From: Debaryomyces hansenii CBS767
Lineage: Eukaryota; Ascomycota; Pichiomycetes; Serinales; Debaryomycetaceae
NCBI RefSeq assembly: GCF_000006445.2
Contig: NC_006047.2
Coordinates: forward strand, 744,001 to 808,000
Reading direction: 5' to 3'
Length of the DNA: 64,000 nt
The position numbers and the translations under genes are program-made. How positions within the stretch are numbered: position 1 is the stretch's first letter; each line of letters begins with the position of its first letter. The notes beneath the pieces are model-generated. The model was not told where the DNA came from. It ran no database searches and saw only the letters and a list, made by a program, of their open reading frames with translations. Below, one piece after another: positions 46,804 to 56,163 of this stretch.

Positions 46804-47863
46804 TATAGATACTTCAATATTACTCTATCGTGTTGTTCGGTGAGTCTAGAATGAATCTTGCTGATGACCAGGAGGACTATTATATATATAAGTCTCCACG
46901 TATTCATGACATAGGCATTACGACTGATTGCGGCACGTGTGATATCAGGAAAAAGGGAATTCCGAGGGCAAGTTTTTATCTTACAACTGATATCGCAGCC
47001 AAAAGCTTTCTTCAGGACCATTTGGTTGAACGTGCCCGCAAATACGGAACAAGTCCTGGGTACCGGGGACTACAATTTTGTAGTCCGAAGCCTTCCGAAG
47101 CCTCTACAAGGGAGCCTAATGGCCACTATGACTAACCGGATGAGCTTTGCAGATATAATTTCGTATTATCCTACCTCGATGACGTGTCTTTCAATCAACT
47201 CATATTCATATTACCTTCTGACTAATTATACCGCTTGTCCGATATACCAAGTGTGAGTTTTTGTCTTATTCGCGCATTTTAGCCCATTGCAACGGTCATC
47301 AGTGGAGTAGTGCTTATCGCAATATGCTTCCAATACATACATAGAGGGCACTACCGATTGTAATGTGCTTTATGCTCTAAACTTAATCTGCCTACGGCCC
47401 ACCCCATAATAGTCATTTCTGGAGTATCTTGGTATGCTAATGGGCCGTTTACAGGCTTGATGGGGGCTTATCCCGTTAGGTTTCTGTTGCAACAAAAAAA
47501 AAAAGAAAAAAACAAAACAGAAACGTGACTAAACTTTACTTATGTTCTATGCATACTCATACTATAATTGTAGAACGCTATACTAGGATCAGTATGTTGA
47601 AAGCATCAGATTAAAAAAGTGGGAAACTTAGTTGGAGACAAAACACTATATTAATAGTCATAAAGCTGGCTGTAGGTTCGTTCTAGGTCGAGCGGTTAGA
47701 ATCCTAACGTCAATGGGGAAGAAGAGGCATTTAGAATTTTGCAGCAGACTGCATATACTTATTCTTGCCGTTAAAAGAAATGCCGTAGACAAGATGCCTG
47801 AACCGGTAGAAAAAAGCTTTAAATATATAAAAACTACGAATCATCAGACATATTCAAAATAGA
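46804..47863. promoter_or_regulatory. LYC1-like / amino-acid permease divergent region
   Basis: 1,060 bp. Contains CACGTG at 46936-46941, a perfect inverted repeat at 47067-47086, a tandem 10-mer at 47084-47103, TGTCCGAT at 47236-47243, two GATAAG elements (CTTATC at 47313-47318 and 47467-47472), a poly(dA) tract at about 47492-47517, and a TATA box TATATAAA at 47824-47831, 33-40 bp upstream of the permease ATG. The frames inside (46830-47135, 46939-47256, 47632-47862) are not recognisable proteins. Confidence 0.5.
47067..47103. repeat. Perfect inverted repeat and tandem 10-mer
   Basis: GGACTACAA (47067-47075) and TTGTAGTCC (47078-47086) form 9-bp arms around TT. The 10-mer TCCGAAGCCT follows directly as two exact copies, 47084-47093 and 47094-47103. 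The first copy overlaps the right arm. Looks like a dimeric-factor binding site; the factor is unknown. Confidence 0.75.
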
Positions 47864-49615
47864 ATGAGTAAGACGATGTCTGGCGAAAGTATGGATATAA
47901 ACTCGAAATCGAGTGACTCGAACAATGTTTATGTCAACTATGTGTCAAGCCATGATGGTGGATCTAGATGGCACCATTTTAGAGATTCATTCAAGAGAGC
48001 CGAAAGAGATAATACATTTGATGACCAGGAATTGAACGGTTTAGAAAAAGCGATTCAGAAGACATCGAAGACAGATTTAACACAAAACTTGAAAAAACGT
48101 CAATTGCAAATGATCGCAATCGGAGGATGTGTAGGACTGGGTTTATTCATTGGGGTTGGACCAGCTTTAGTTAACGGGCCAGCCAGTTTGCTTATTGCCT
48201 GGGGCTTGGTGTCGACTTTTCTTTACTGTACCATGCAGTCATTAGCAGAACTAGCAGCATTATTTCCAATCTCGGGGTCGTTTTCGACGTATGCTACTCG
48301 TTTCGTAGACCCATCGTGGGGGTTTGCAGTTGGATGGAACTACGCTATTTTCTGGGTGGTGGTGCTACCATTGGAATTGGTAGCCTCATCCATGACTATT
48401 AATTTCTGGAATTCGAACATTAACTCGGTAGCATGGGTGGCTATCTTTTATGTATTAATCATAGGGTTAAACTTATGTGGAAATAAGGGATTTGGGGAGG
48501 CAGAATTTATTGCTTCTTTGATCAAGGTCCTTGGTATCATTGGATTTAATATTTTGGCGATCGTGCTTATCTGTGGTGGTGGTCAAAAAGGTGGTTTTAT
48601 TGGTGCAAAATACTGGCATAATCCGGGGGCTTTTGCTGCTGGATTCAAAGGTGTTGTGAGTGTTTTGATTACAGCAACATACTCTCTTGCAGGCACAGAA
48701 TTGGTTGGATTAACTGCCGCGGAAACAGCCGGTAATCCAAGAATTGTCTTGCCATCTGCCATTAAGCAAGTGTTTTGGAGAATTTTACTTTTCTACATGA
48801 TTACCTTAACCTTGGTGGGGTTCTTAGTTCCATATAATTCACCTGAATTGCTCAGAGGCTCAAGTTCATCTGATTCATCTGCCTCTCCATTTGTTATTGC
48901 CATCGAGGCAGGTGGTATTACTGCATTACCGTCCATTTTCAATGTGGTTGTTTTAATTTCATTATTATCCATTGGTAACTCTTCAGTTTATGGATTCAGC
49001 AGAACAATTCTTTCGTTGGCAGAACAAGGTTTAGCACCAAAATGCTTTGACTTCGTTGATAGAAAGGGACGTCCATTAGTTGGAATTTTAGCCTCTGCTA
49101 TTGTTGGTTTGTTATCGTTTGTCGCAGCATCTCCAAAGCAAACTGATGTGTTTGCTTGGTTAATGGCATTATCAGGCCTTTCTACTCTTTTCACATGGTT
49201 CTCAGTGAATTTATCTCATATCAGATTTAGAATGGCGATGAAGAAACAAGGAAGATCTCTTGATGAATTACCTTACCGTGCATTGACTGGATTTTGGGGG
49301 TCAGTTTACGCAGCAGTGCTTTTATTTGTTGTCTTATGTTTACAGTTTTGGATATCTTTATTCCCATTAGGAGAAGCCCCTAATGCGGCTAAATTTTTTG
49401 AAAATTATCTAGGTGCTGTTGTTGTGTTAGTTTTCTTTGTTGCACATAAATTGTATTCTAGAAAGCTTAACACAATAGTTCCTTTAGACACCATGGATGT
49501 TGATACAGGTAGAAGGGAAACTGATATCGACAAATTGAAACAAGAGCTTAAAGAAGAGAAAGACATCAGGAGCGCTTACCCAATGTACAGGAAGATTTGG
49601 AACTTCTTATTCTAA
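47864..49615 (+). CDS. GAP-type amino-acid permease
   Basis: 583 aa. Proton-coupled plasma-membrane amino-acid transporter of the yeast YAT family. Seen: a hydrophilic N-terminus (about 1-80), the YAT signature LKKRQLQMIAIGGCVGLGLFIGVG around TM1, 12 hydrophobic segments, SLAGTELVGLTAAETAGNPR near TM6, and a cytosolic tail with DTGRRETDIDKLKQELKEEK. Substrate range cannot be read; closest yeast types are general permeases (Gap1/Agp class). Two GATAAG elements upstream are typical of nitrogen-regulated permeases. 132 bp from the 3' end of the convergent orphan MFS gene. Confidence 0.88.
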   Translation: MSKTMSGESMDINSKSSDSNNVYVNYVSSHDGGSRWHHFRDSFKRAERDNTFDDQELNGLEKAIQKTSKTDLTQNLKKRQLQMIAIGGCVGLGLFIGVGPALVNGPASLLIAWGLVSTFLYCTMQSLAELAALFPISGSFSTYATRFVDPSWGFAVGWNYAIFWVVVLPLELVASSMTINFWNSNINSVAWVAIFYVLIIGLNLCGNKGFGEAEFIASLIKVLGIIGFNILAIVLICGGGQKGGFIGAKYWHNPGAFAAGFKGVVSVLITATYSLAGTELVGLTAAETAGNPRIVLPSAIKQVFWRILLFYMITLTLVGFLVPYNSPELLRGSSSSDSSASPFVIAIEAGGITALPSIFNVVVLISLLSIGNSSVYGFSRTILSLAEQGLAPKCFDFVDRKGRPLVGILASAIVGLLSFVAASPKQTDVFAWLMALSGLSTLFTWFSVNLSHIRFRMAMKKQGRSLDELPYRALTGFWGSVYAAVLLFVVLCLQFWISLFPLGEAPNAAKFFENYLGAVVVLVFFVAHKLYSRKLNTIVPLDTMDVDTGRRETDIDKLKQELKEEKDIRSAYPMYRKIWNFLF

Positions 49616-49747
49616 CGAATCTATCATGATATAAATTTCTAATTTATATACTTACCATTTTTAACGATTACATGACTTATAGCTTTACGAATAGCTGCCA
49701 TTATAGATATAAACTGTATAATATATTCTAACAATTCATTTTGCAAA

Positions 49748-51103
49748 TTATTGTATGTTGTAATCAATTTTCTGTTTCTTTAAGATCTCTTTATCCAATT
49801 GAAGAAAGTTTGTAGCTAGAATTAAATCGGCTAGTAAGACACAACTCCCATTGATTACGAATGCATAATGTAAGAGCTTTTTTTCTGCTAACTTTCCAGT
49901 AAAAATTGGACCAACACATCTAGCAAAGGTTTTTCCTATGTTCACAATACCCATAGCTTTCGTCAACTCATTATTCGGCATAATAGAAGTTAACAAAACT
50001 TGCCGTGGAACAACATCCATAGTAGACGTAGAAAAATATAATAACAAACATACAGACGCTGCTATAAATTTGTTTGTAAATGCGATCAAGATAAAAAATA
50101 TAGCGGATGGTGCTTGGGTGAATAATATTGCCTTGACAGGACCCAAGATCTTTGCAAAATAAGCAGAAGGCAATGAAGAAATAGAATCGATGGAATTTGT
50201 AAGAAAGAATAACACACCTAAGCCTGTGGAAGTAACCTTAAAAACTTTCTTGAAATAATATACTACCCATGATGATGGCATAAAGCCGTAACCCAACGAA
50301 TCAAGCATGAAAATAACCAATAATCTAGATAAATAGTGCTTAGTCTGTGGCGAAAGGCCCGAAAATTTCAGTTTTCCATTGGAACCTCTAACTGCATTCG
50401 ACGATTCTTCTCCATAAACGTTTTCATCCAATAAAGATGATTCTTCCGTAGAATCATCCGATAATTCGTTATCGTCGTAGTAAACCTCACATTTCTCAGT
50501 TAAAAATATCATGAATACAAACTTGACCACTGCTATGCCAGAATAAACTATAAATATGAAACGATAACTGTTTTCAGTCGACCAACCCAAATTCAAATGT
50601 AAATGGTCAACGATAATTCCACAGAATAATGACCCAAGTGCTGCACCAGCCGTCGCAAACAACCCATGAAATGCAAATATTTCTGGTCTATGGTTATGCG
50701 GTGTTAAGTGTGCAATTGATGCTTCCTCCACGCTCTTGAAAGGCCCCGTTTCATCCCCAGATGGAGAAATAACTCCAAATATAGCTGCAATTAGCAAAAT
50801 CATGAAATTAGAGCAAAAGGCAAATGTTAAACCAGATGTGATCATCATAAGTGTCCCGATGATCATGACAAGTCTCCGTCCTATATGATCTGCATACCAC
50901 GTTAAAAAATATGATATAATGGTATCACCTACCAATGTTAGCGTCATAAATAATCCGATATTTGTTTCCGATACACCCAATGATTCGAGATATAGAGTTA
51001 GAACTTGATTAGTTAGGCCATAACTTGCCATTCTCATGAATACCGACCCCCAAAGAAGCCGTATATCGCAATTAGATTGTTTAAGCGAACGAGCTAGATG
51101 CAT
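49748..51103 (-). CDS. Orphan MFS transporter
   Basis: 451 aa. Seen: about 11-12 hydrophobic segments with a short N-terminus, the MFS loop-2 motif YADHIGRRLVMIIGTLMM between TM2 and TM3 (near 70-87), a conserved SPSGDETGPFKSVEEASIAHLTP segment near 113-135, and an acidic central loop (about 205-250). This pattern is found in an uncharacterised fungal MFS group whose substrate I do not know. It shares a 207 bp promoter with LEU3 on the other strand, which hints at co-regulation but proves nothing. Confidence 0.75.
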   Translation of the reverse strand: MHLARSLKQSNCDIRLLWGSVFMRMASYGLTNQVLTLYLESLGVSETNIGLFMTLTLVGDTIISYFLTWYADHIGRRLVMIIGTLMMITSGLTFAFCSNFMILLIAAIFGVISPSGDETGPFKSVEEASIAHLTPHNHRPEIFAFHGLFATAGAALGSLFCGIIVDHLHLNLGWSTENSYRFIFIVYSGIAVVKFVFMIFLTEKCEVYYDDNELSDDSTEESSLLDENVYGEESSNAVRGSNGKLKFSGLSPQTKHYLSRLLVIFMLDSLGYGFMPSSWVVYYFKKVFKVTSTGLGVLFFLTNSIDSISSLPSAYFAKILGPVKAILFTQAPSAIFFILIAFTNKFIAASVCLLLYFSTSTMDVVPRQVLLTSIMPNNELTKAMGIVNIGKTFARCVGPIFTGKLAEKKLLHYAFVINGSCVLLADLILATNFLQLDKEILKKQKIDYNIQ

Positions 51104-51310
51104 TTTGATAGCTTAATACCTTATTACTCTGGGTCTTTGGTAACACTTCATTATCCAATTTCATCAATCTTGGAGTATTTTCCAGACGTTGTGCGGCATG
51201 AATTTTTTTTTTTGAAAGCTCCACAGTCATCAGATAAACAGAATAATATATTCTACTATTGAATACCTCGAGGTACGGGAGTTAGAGGAATATATCGAAT
51301 AGTAATAAGA

Positions 51311-54154
51311 ATGAGTGATGGCTTACATCAAACCTCGTTACATAACTTAGCACATATAGCTAATATGTCACACGAGCTACAAGTTCTTAATCAACAATTG
51401 AACGATGAGACATCTTCTGGGAATAAGAATAACAATCAGATGTCACCAGAAACTACGGATTCTAATCAAATGAAGAACGGGAAAACTAAGAGAATGGCAT
51501 GTGTCGAATGTCGTCAACAGAAATCGAGGTGTGATGCTCACGAGAAACATCCTGCTCCATGTTCAAGATGTGCCAAGAAGGGCCTTCAATGTAATTTAAA
51601 ATCGGACTATAAAAGAACGTATAAAAGAGCTAGAATAGCTCAAATAGAGAAAGAATTTTCGGAGTTGAAGAAGAAACTCACAACGACACAGGCAGCAGAG
51701 TTACTCAGTAAAGTTCCAACATTGTCTAATGATCCTACACTGGCCATCTCATCTATATCTCCTCAACCACAGATAACTAACGACCGAAACCAACTTCAGT
51801 ACCAGCCAGAGAAGTCGCATATTCAACGCACGCAAAATATTCCTGAATCATGGCCATCGTCGGTATCACCTTATAATACCCAGTATGACGCGAGATACTT
51901 CCATGACTCGTCTGAGACGAACACTTCCATACCTAATACTCCTTCGATAACAAGGCCCATGGTCCAAGCAAACCCACCAGAAAAAAGGTATGTTCCAAAA
52001 GCGGAGAAAGTAAAAATATTGGAGCAAGATCTTTTATGCGAGGAAAAACGGCTAGAAGATGTCTCATTGTCTAGCGAAATCATCAGAGCATTATTCTTGG
52101 AGTATGTTGACTATTACCATCCAATTTTACCTGTAGTTGACGTATCTATGGGTCCCGAAAGGATATACAGATTATGTCCTGCACTTTTCTGGGTTATTAT
52201 GTTTGTATCATTAAGAAGGTATCAGGATAACTTACAGAAGTCGTTACTTCTAAAATTATCACCAATTATAAAAGGAATTTTGGCAGAGATTACTATTTCC
52301 CCAATAACGAGATATAATCCGACAGTTGAAGATGAACCTATAATGAATGCCAGTTCGGTGTATTCCGTACAAGCATTTTTATTATACACATATTGGCCAC
52401 CAATTACGTCTTCTTTAAGTGCCGATTCATCTTGGAATACAATTGGTGTTGCATTATTCCAAGCTATCCGTATTGGATTACACACACCAGGACTGTTGGT
52501 AGCACACGATAGCAAAGAGCCAAAGTCTCTTCAAGAACTTGCCATGGCTCAAGAACAAGCTAAGACATGGATTGTTTGTAATACTGTATCACAAGATGTT
52601 GCTACTGCCTTTGGCTTCCCGGCCTTTGTTCAGTTTGATACATCGGTATATAATTCACGTAAGGCCGGAAGTGATCTACAAATTCCCAAATCAATTCAAT
52701 TTATGATGGAGATTGCTCACTTTGAAGACCAAGTTGCAAAAACCTTAAATTCAAATCCAACTGATAGCTGTGGTTTGATTGATCCTACTGAAAGATTGCC
52801 ATTGTTGAAGATTTTATCTCGACAGTTGGATGAACTTGAGTTGAAAGTAAAGAACGATTTGCCTGCGGATGATGGATTTAGAGAATTTCAGTTATTGACG
52901 GCAAGAGTTCATCTTCTCACATACTATTTTATGGACTCATCGAGGATTGCGAACTTTGAATTACAGAAAGGACTAGTTCGTCTTTACAATGCTGCAATCG
53001 CGTTAGTAAATCATGCTCAAATATGCCAGTCGAAGACTCAAACATTCATTAAGTATTTACCAGGTGTTTATATTTTGAATATTTGGCAAGCTTCTTGTAT
53101 AATAGGAAAATTATCACACTCGCCATTGAAGAAAGTAATTGATTTAGGTTCTGGTAGGCAAAGTTATCTAACTGCAATTTCATTAGCGGCAAAGGCATCT
53201 ATATTGAAACATGATATGGCACATAGATCAAGTGGGATCATGAGAAATATGTGGCTGCTATTCGCTTCTTTGGACGAAAAAAAGCTGACTAGTTTAAGCA
53301 TCAATATTAGGACGAGGATGGCAGCATCTGTTTTCTTTGATTGTTTATACCTCTTACGAGACCAAGCAGGTATGATCATATTGAATAACAGAAATCAAAA
53401 TCAAGAAAACGATGGGGAAGAAGAAAATGATGTGGTTTCCGGCGAAGACGACGAAGAATACGGATATGCAGACAATGATGAAGCCGTAGCATCTGACGAA
53501 GAGAAGTCCAATGAAGAAGGCCAAAGAGGTAGCGGAAGCCAAAAATCTACACCTAGCAGTAACACCTCGAGCAGGACAAAGAGACAGCGTTCCTTATCTG
53601 GTACAATCAATGCCGAATCGAAGGCAAGAAAAATTATCCAGACTATTCCATTGGACCCCCAACCGATACCTGTTCATGGCAATAGAAGCAGTTTATTCAA
53701 ATCGACAGAGTCCAACAATTCGTATAAACGAGCACGAGAAAATTCAGACTCGCCGCAACAAGGAACTCAGAATGTAGCCGGGACACCACCTTACAAGAAT
53801 GCCAACACCCCATCTCACCACGATAACGACCAATTCCGTCAGAAAATCTACACCGGTTACAACCAGCATGCCAAAACTGCTGCCAATGGTGACGGAGACC
53901 GAATGTCAGACCCCCAAAGAATGAACATGTACTACTCCACCCAAAATGCAAGAAGCAATTCCTCAAGAGAAACCAACTCTAACAATGGAAATAGAAATAA
54001 CATGGATATGCCTTTAACGGACATGGTACTAAACGAATCTCCCATCCAGGGTGGTCTAGAGAATCTAGAAATAGATCACCTTGACATCAACACTGATTTA
54101 CTCTGGAAAGATGTGGATAGTGTCATGAATGATTTTGGTTTCCACACCCGATAG
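51311..54154 (+). CDS. LEU3: Zn2Cys6 transcription factor Leu3
   Basis: 947 aa. Regulator of branched-chain amino-acid synthesis that is switched to an activator by alpha-isopropylmalate. Seen: a zinc binuclear cluster C64-x2-C67-x6-C74-x9-C84-x2-C87-x6-C94 in the context ACVECRQQKSRCDAHE, followed by RRTYKRAR-like KRTYKRARIAQIEKEFSELKKKL, both matching S. cerevisiae Leu3 closely. A fungal-trans middle domain (about 255-680) follows, then an acidic stretch (about 700-740) and a disordered Asn/Ser-rich tail. The extreme C-terminus, DLLWKDVDSVMNDFGF, is the short acidic activation region seen in Leu3. Confidence 0.93.
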   Translation: MSDGLHQTSLHNLAHIANMSHELQVLNQQLNDETSSGNKNNNQMSPETTDSNQMKNGKTKRMACVECRQQKSRCDAHEKHPAPCSRCAKKGLQCNLKSDYKRTYKRARIAQIEKEFSELKKKLTTTQAAELLSKVPTLSNDPTLAISSISPQPQITNDRNQLQYQPEKSHIQRTQNIPESWPSSVSPYNTQYDARYFHDSSETNTSIPNTPSITRPMVQANPPEKRYVPKAEKVKILEQDLLCEEKRLEDVSLSSEIIRALFLEYVDYYHPILPVVDVSMGPERIYRLCPALFWVIMFVSLRRYQDNLQKSLLLKLSPIIKGILAEITISPITRYNPTVEDEPIMNASSVYSVQAFLLYTYWPPITSSLSADSSWNTIGVALFQAIRIGLHTPGLLVAHDSKEPKSLQELAMAQEQAKTWIVCNTVSQDVATAFGFPAFVQFDTSVYNSRKAGSDLQIPKSIQFMMEIAHFEDQVAKTLNSNPTDSCGLIDPTERLPLLKILSRQLDELELKVKNDLPADDGFREFQLLTARVHLLTYYFMDSSRIANFELQKGLVRLYNAAIALVNHAQICQSKTQTFIKYLPGVYILNIWQASCIIGKLSHSPLKKVIDLGSGRQSYLTAISLAAKASILKHDMAHRSSGIMRNMWLLFASLDEKKLTSLSINIRTRMAASVFFDCLYLLRDQAGMIILNNRNQNQENDGEEENDVVSGEDDEEYGYADNDEAVASDEEKSNEEGQRGSGSQKSTPSSNTSSRTKRQRSLSGTINAESKARKIIQTIPLDPQPIPVHGNRSSLFKSTESNNSYKRARENSDSPQQGTQNVAGTPPYKNANTPSHHDNDQFRQKIYTGYNQHAKTAANGDGDRMSDPQRMNMYYSTQNARSNSSRETNSNNGNRNNMDMPLTDMVLNESPIQGGLENLEIDHLDINTDLLWKDVDSVMNDFGFHTR

Positions 54155-54417
54155 GGCTTTTCGGACGACTAATGCCTTACTTCTGTACAATATATAACAA
54201 CATACGTATATAGAAGGTGTAATATAGCTGTAAAATGGTACTAGTTATATACGTGGTTTGTACACTACTGTATTGACAAAAATCAAAAGTCGTGTACTTT
54301 TACCATATGAAAAATTTCAATTTAGTTAGTCAATGATTGTAATAAACGCTTGAAAAAATTGATATACAGTATATAAATAGGTTTCTGCCGTAGTTTTACT
54401 AGTTGAAAGTTATAGAT
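54155..54417. promoter_or_regulatory. LEU3-GCD11 spacer
   Basis: 263 bp with the LEU3 3' flank and the GCD11 promoter. TATATAAA (54371-54378) is a possible TATA element about 40 bp before the GCD11 ATG at 54418. An upstream TTG in frame at 54403 is not a likely start. Confidence 0.4.
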
Positions 54418-56007
54418 ATGTCATACGACGATATTGAAAATGCTACACCAGATATTGTGATTGGTGGCTCTGCTGAAGATCATGAACTTGACGTTCATTA
54501 CGAACATGATGTTGAAAGTGATAATGAACATGTCGAAGAGCCGCAAGAAGCAAGCAAAGAAAAGAAATCAGTGGCGTTTGCTGGATTAGATGACGAGTTT
54601 GATGAAGAAACAGCCAGAAGAGAATTCGAAGAAGGAGGAGGATTACCAGAGCAACCAGCCAACCCAGACTTTTCAGAATTGACACCTTTGTCGGCCGAGA
54701 TTATCAATAGACAAGCCACCATTAACATTGGTACTATTGGTCATGTTGCGCACGGTAAGTCTACAGTTGTGAGGGCCATTTCAGGGGTCCAAACTGTTCG
54801 TTTCAAGGATGAATTGGAAAGAAATATTACTATTAAGTTAGGGTATGCTAATGCTAAGATTTACAAGTGTGACAATGAAGAATGTCCCGAACCAGATTGT
54901 TATAGATCATTCAAATCTGATAAAGAAATAAGACCAAAGTGTCAAAGAGAAGGTTGTGAAGGTCGTTACAAATTGGTCAGACATGTGTCGTTCGTCGATT
55001 GTCCAGGTCACGATATTTTGATGAGTACTATGTTGTCGGGTGCAGCTGTTATGGATGCTGCCTTGTTATTAGTTGCAGGTAATGAAAGTTGTCCACAACC
55101 ACAAACATCTGAGCATTTAGCTGCCATTGAAATTATGAAATTGAAGCATGTGATCATCTTACAAAATAAGGTTGATTTAATGAGAGAAGAATCTGCTTTA
55201 GAGCATCAAAAGTCCATTTTGAGTTTCATCAGAGGTACTATTGCTGATGGTGCTCCAATTGTTCCAATTTCTGCTCAATTAAAATATAATATTGATGCTG
55301 TCAATCAATTTATTGTTAATTCTATTCCAATTCCGCCAAGAGACTTCATGGCTACTCCAAGATTGATCGTTATTAGATCATTCGATGTTAATAAACCAGG
55401 TGCTGAAATTGATGACTTGAAGGGTGGTGTTGCTGGTGGTTCTATCTTGAACGGTGTTTTTAAGATCGGTGATGAAATCGAAATCAGACCGGGTATCGTT
55501 ACTAAGGACGATAACGGTAAAATTCAATGTAAGCCAATTTTCTCCAATATTGTATCGTTATTTGCTGAACATAATGATTTGAAATTTGCTGTTCCTGGTG
55601 GTTTAATTGGGGTTGGTACTAAGGTTGATCCTACTTTATGTAGAGCTGACAGATTGGTCGGTCAAGTTGTTGGTGCTAAAGGTAATTTACCATCTATTTA
55701 CACTGATATTGAAATTAATTACTTCTTATTAAGAAGATTATTAGGTGTTAAGACTGACGGTCAAAAACAAGGTGCGAAGGTTCGTAAGTTAGAAGTTGGT
55801 GAAGTTTTGATGGTTAATATTGGTTCTACCGCAACCGGTGCTAGAGTCATCGCTGTCAGAGCTGATATGGCTCGTTTACAATTAACCTCTCCAGCTTGTA
55901 CTGAAGTTGATGAAAAGATTGCTTTATCTAGACGTATTGAAAAGCATTGGCGTTTAATTGGTTGGGCTACTATTAAGAAAGGTACCACTTTGGAACCTGT
56001 TGCATAA
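54418..56007 (+). CDS. GCD11: Translation initiation factor eIF2 gamma subunit
   Basis: 529 aa from the ATG at 54418. GTP-binding subunit that carries initiator tRNA-Met to the 40S ribosome. Seen: an acidic N-terminal extension (about 1-95), G1 loop GHVAHGKST at 108-116, G3 DCPGHD at 194-199, NKVDL at 250-254, and SAQLKYN near 284. The eIF2-gamma zinc-binding insert C-x4-C-x3-C ([14 protein letters not shown] with CQREGC) precedes G3. Domains II and III follow to about 529. Length is that of S. cerevisiae Gcd11 (527 aa). Strong codon bias in the second half. Confidence 0.98.
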   Translation: MSYDDIENATPDIVIGGSAEDHELDVHYEHDVESDNEHVEEPQEASKEKKSVAFAGLDDEFDEETARREFEEGGGLPEQPANPDFSELTPLSAEIINRQATINIGTIGHVAHGKSTVVRAISGVQTVRFKDELERNITIKLGYANAKIYKCDNEECPEPDCYRSFKSDKEIRPKCQREGCEGRYKLVRHVSFVDCPGHDILMSTMLSGAAVMDAALLLVAGNESCPQPQTSEHLAAIEIMKLKHVIILQNKVDLMREESALEHQKSILSFIRGTIADGAPIVPISAQLKYNIDAVNQFIVNSIPIPPRDFMATPRLIVIRSFDVNKPGAEIDDLKGGVAGGSILNGVFKIGDEIEIRPGIVTKDDNGKIQCKPIFSNIVSLFAEHNDLKFAVPGGLIGVGTKVDPTLCRADRLVGQVVGAKGNLPSIYTDIEINYFLLRRLLGVKTDGQKQGAKVRKLEVGEVLMVNIGSTATGARVIAVRADMARLQLTSPACTEVDEKIALSRRIEKHWRLIGWATIKKGTTLEPVA

Positions 56008-56163
56008 ATCTGTTTATGATTGACCTTTGTATTGTATTTATAGCTATATATATCTTTTATTCGTTCTATACTTTTTCCGTACTCTTTTAAATAGTCAATG
56101 CTGTATGAGTTAATATAGTTGAATTTCGTTAAAATTAAATCTAGTAATGATTATGCTATGTAA

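Noticed and set aside
51255..51300. Leu3-type site CCGGNNCCGG in the LEU3 promoter for autoregulation
   Set aside because: The closest sequence, near CGAGGTACGGG, matches only about seven of ten positions.
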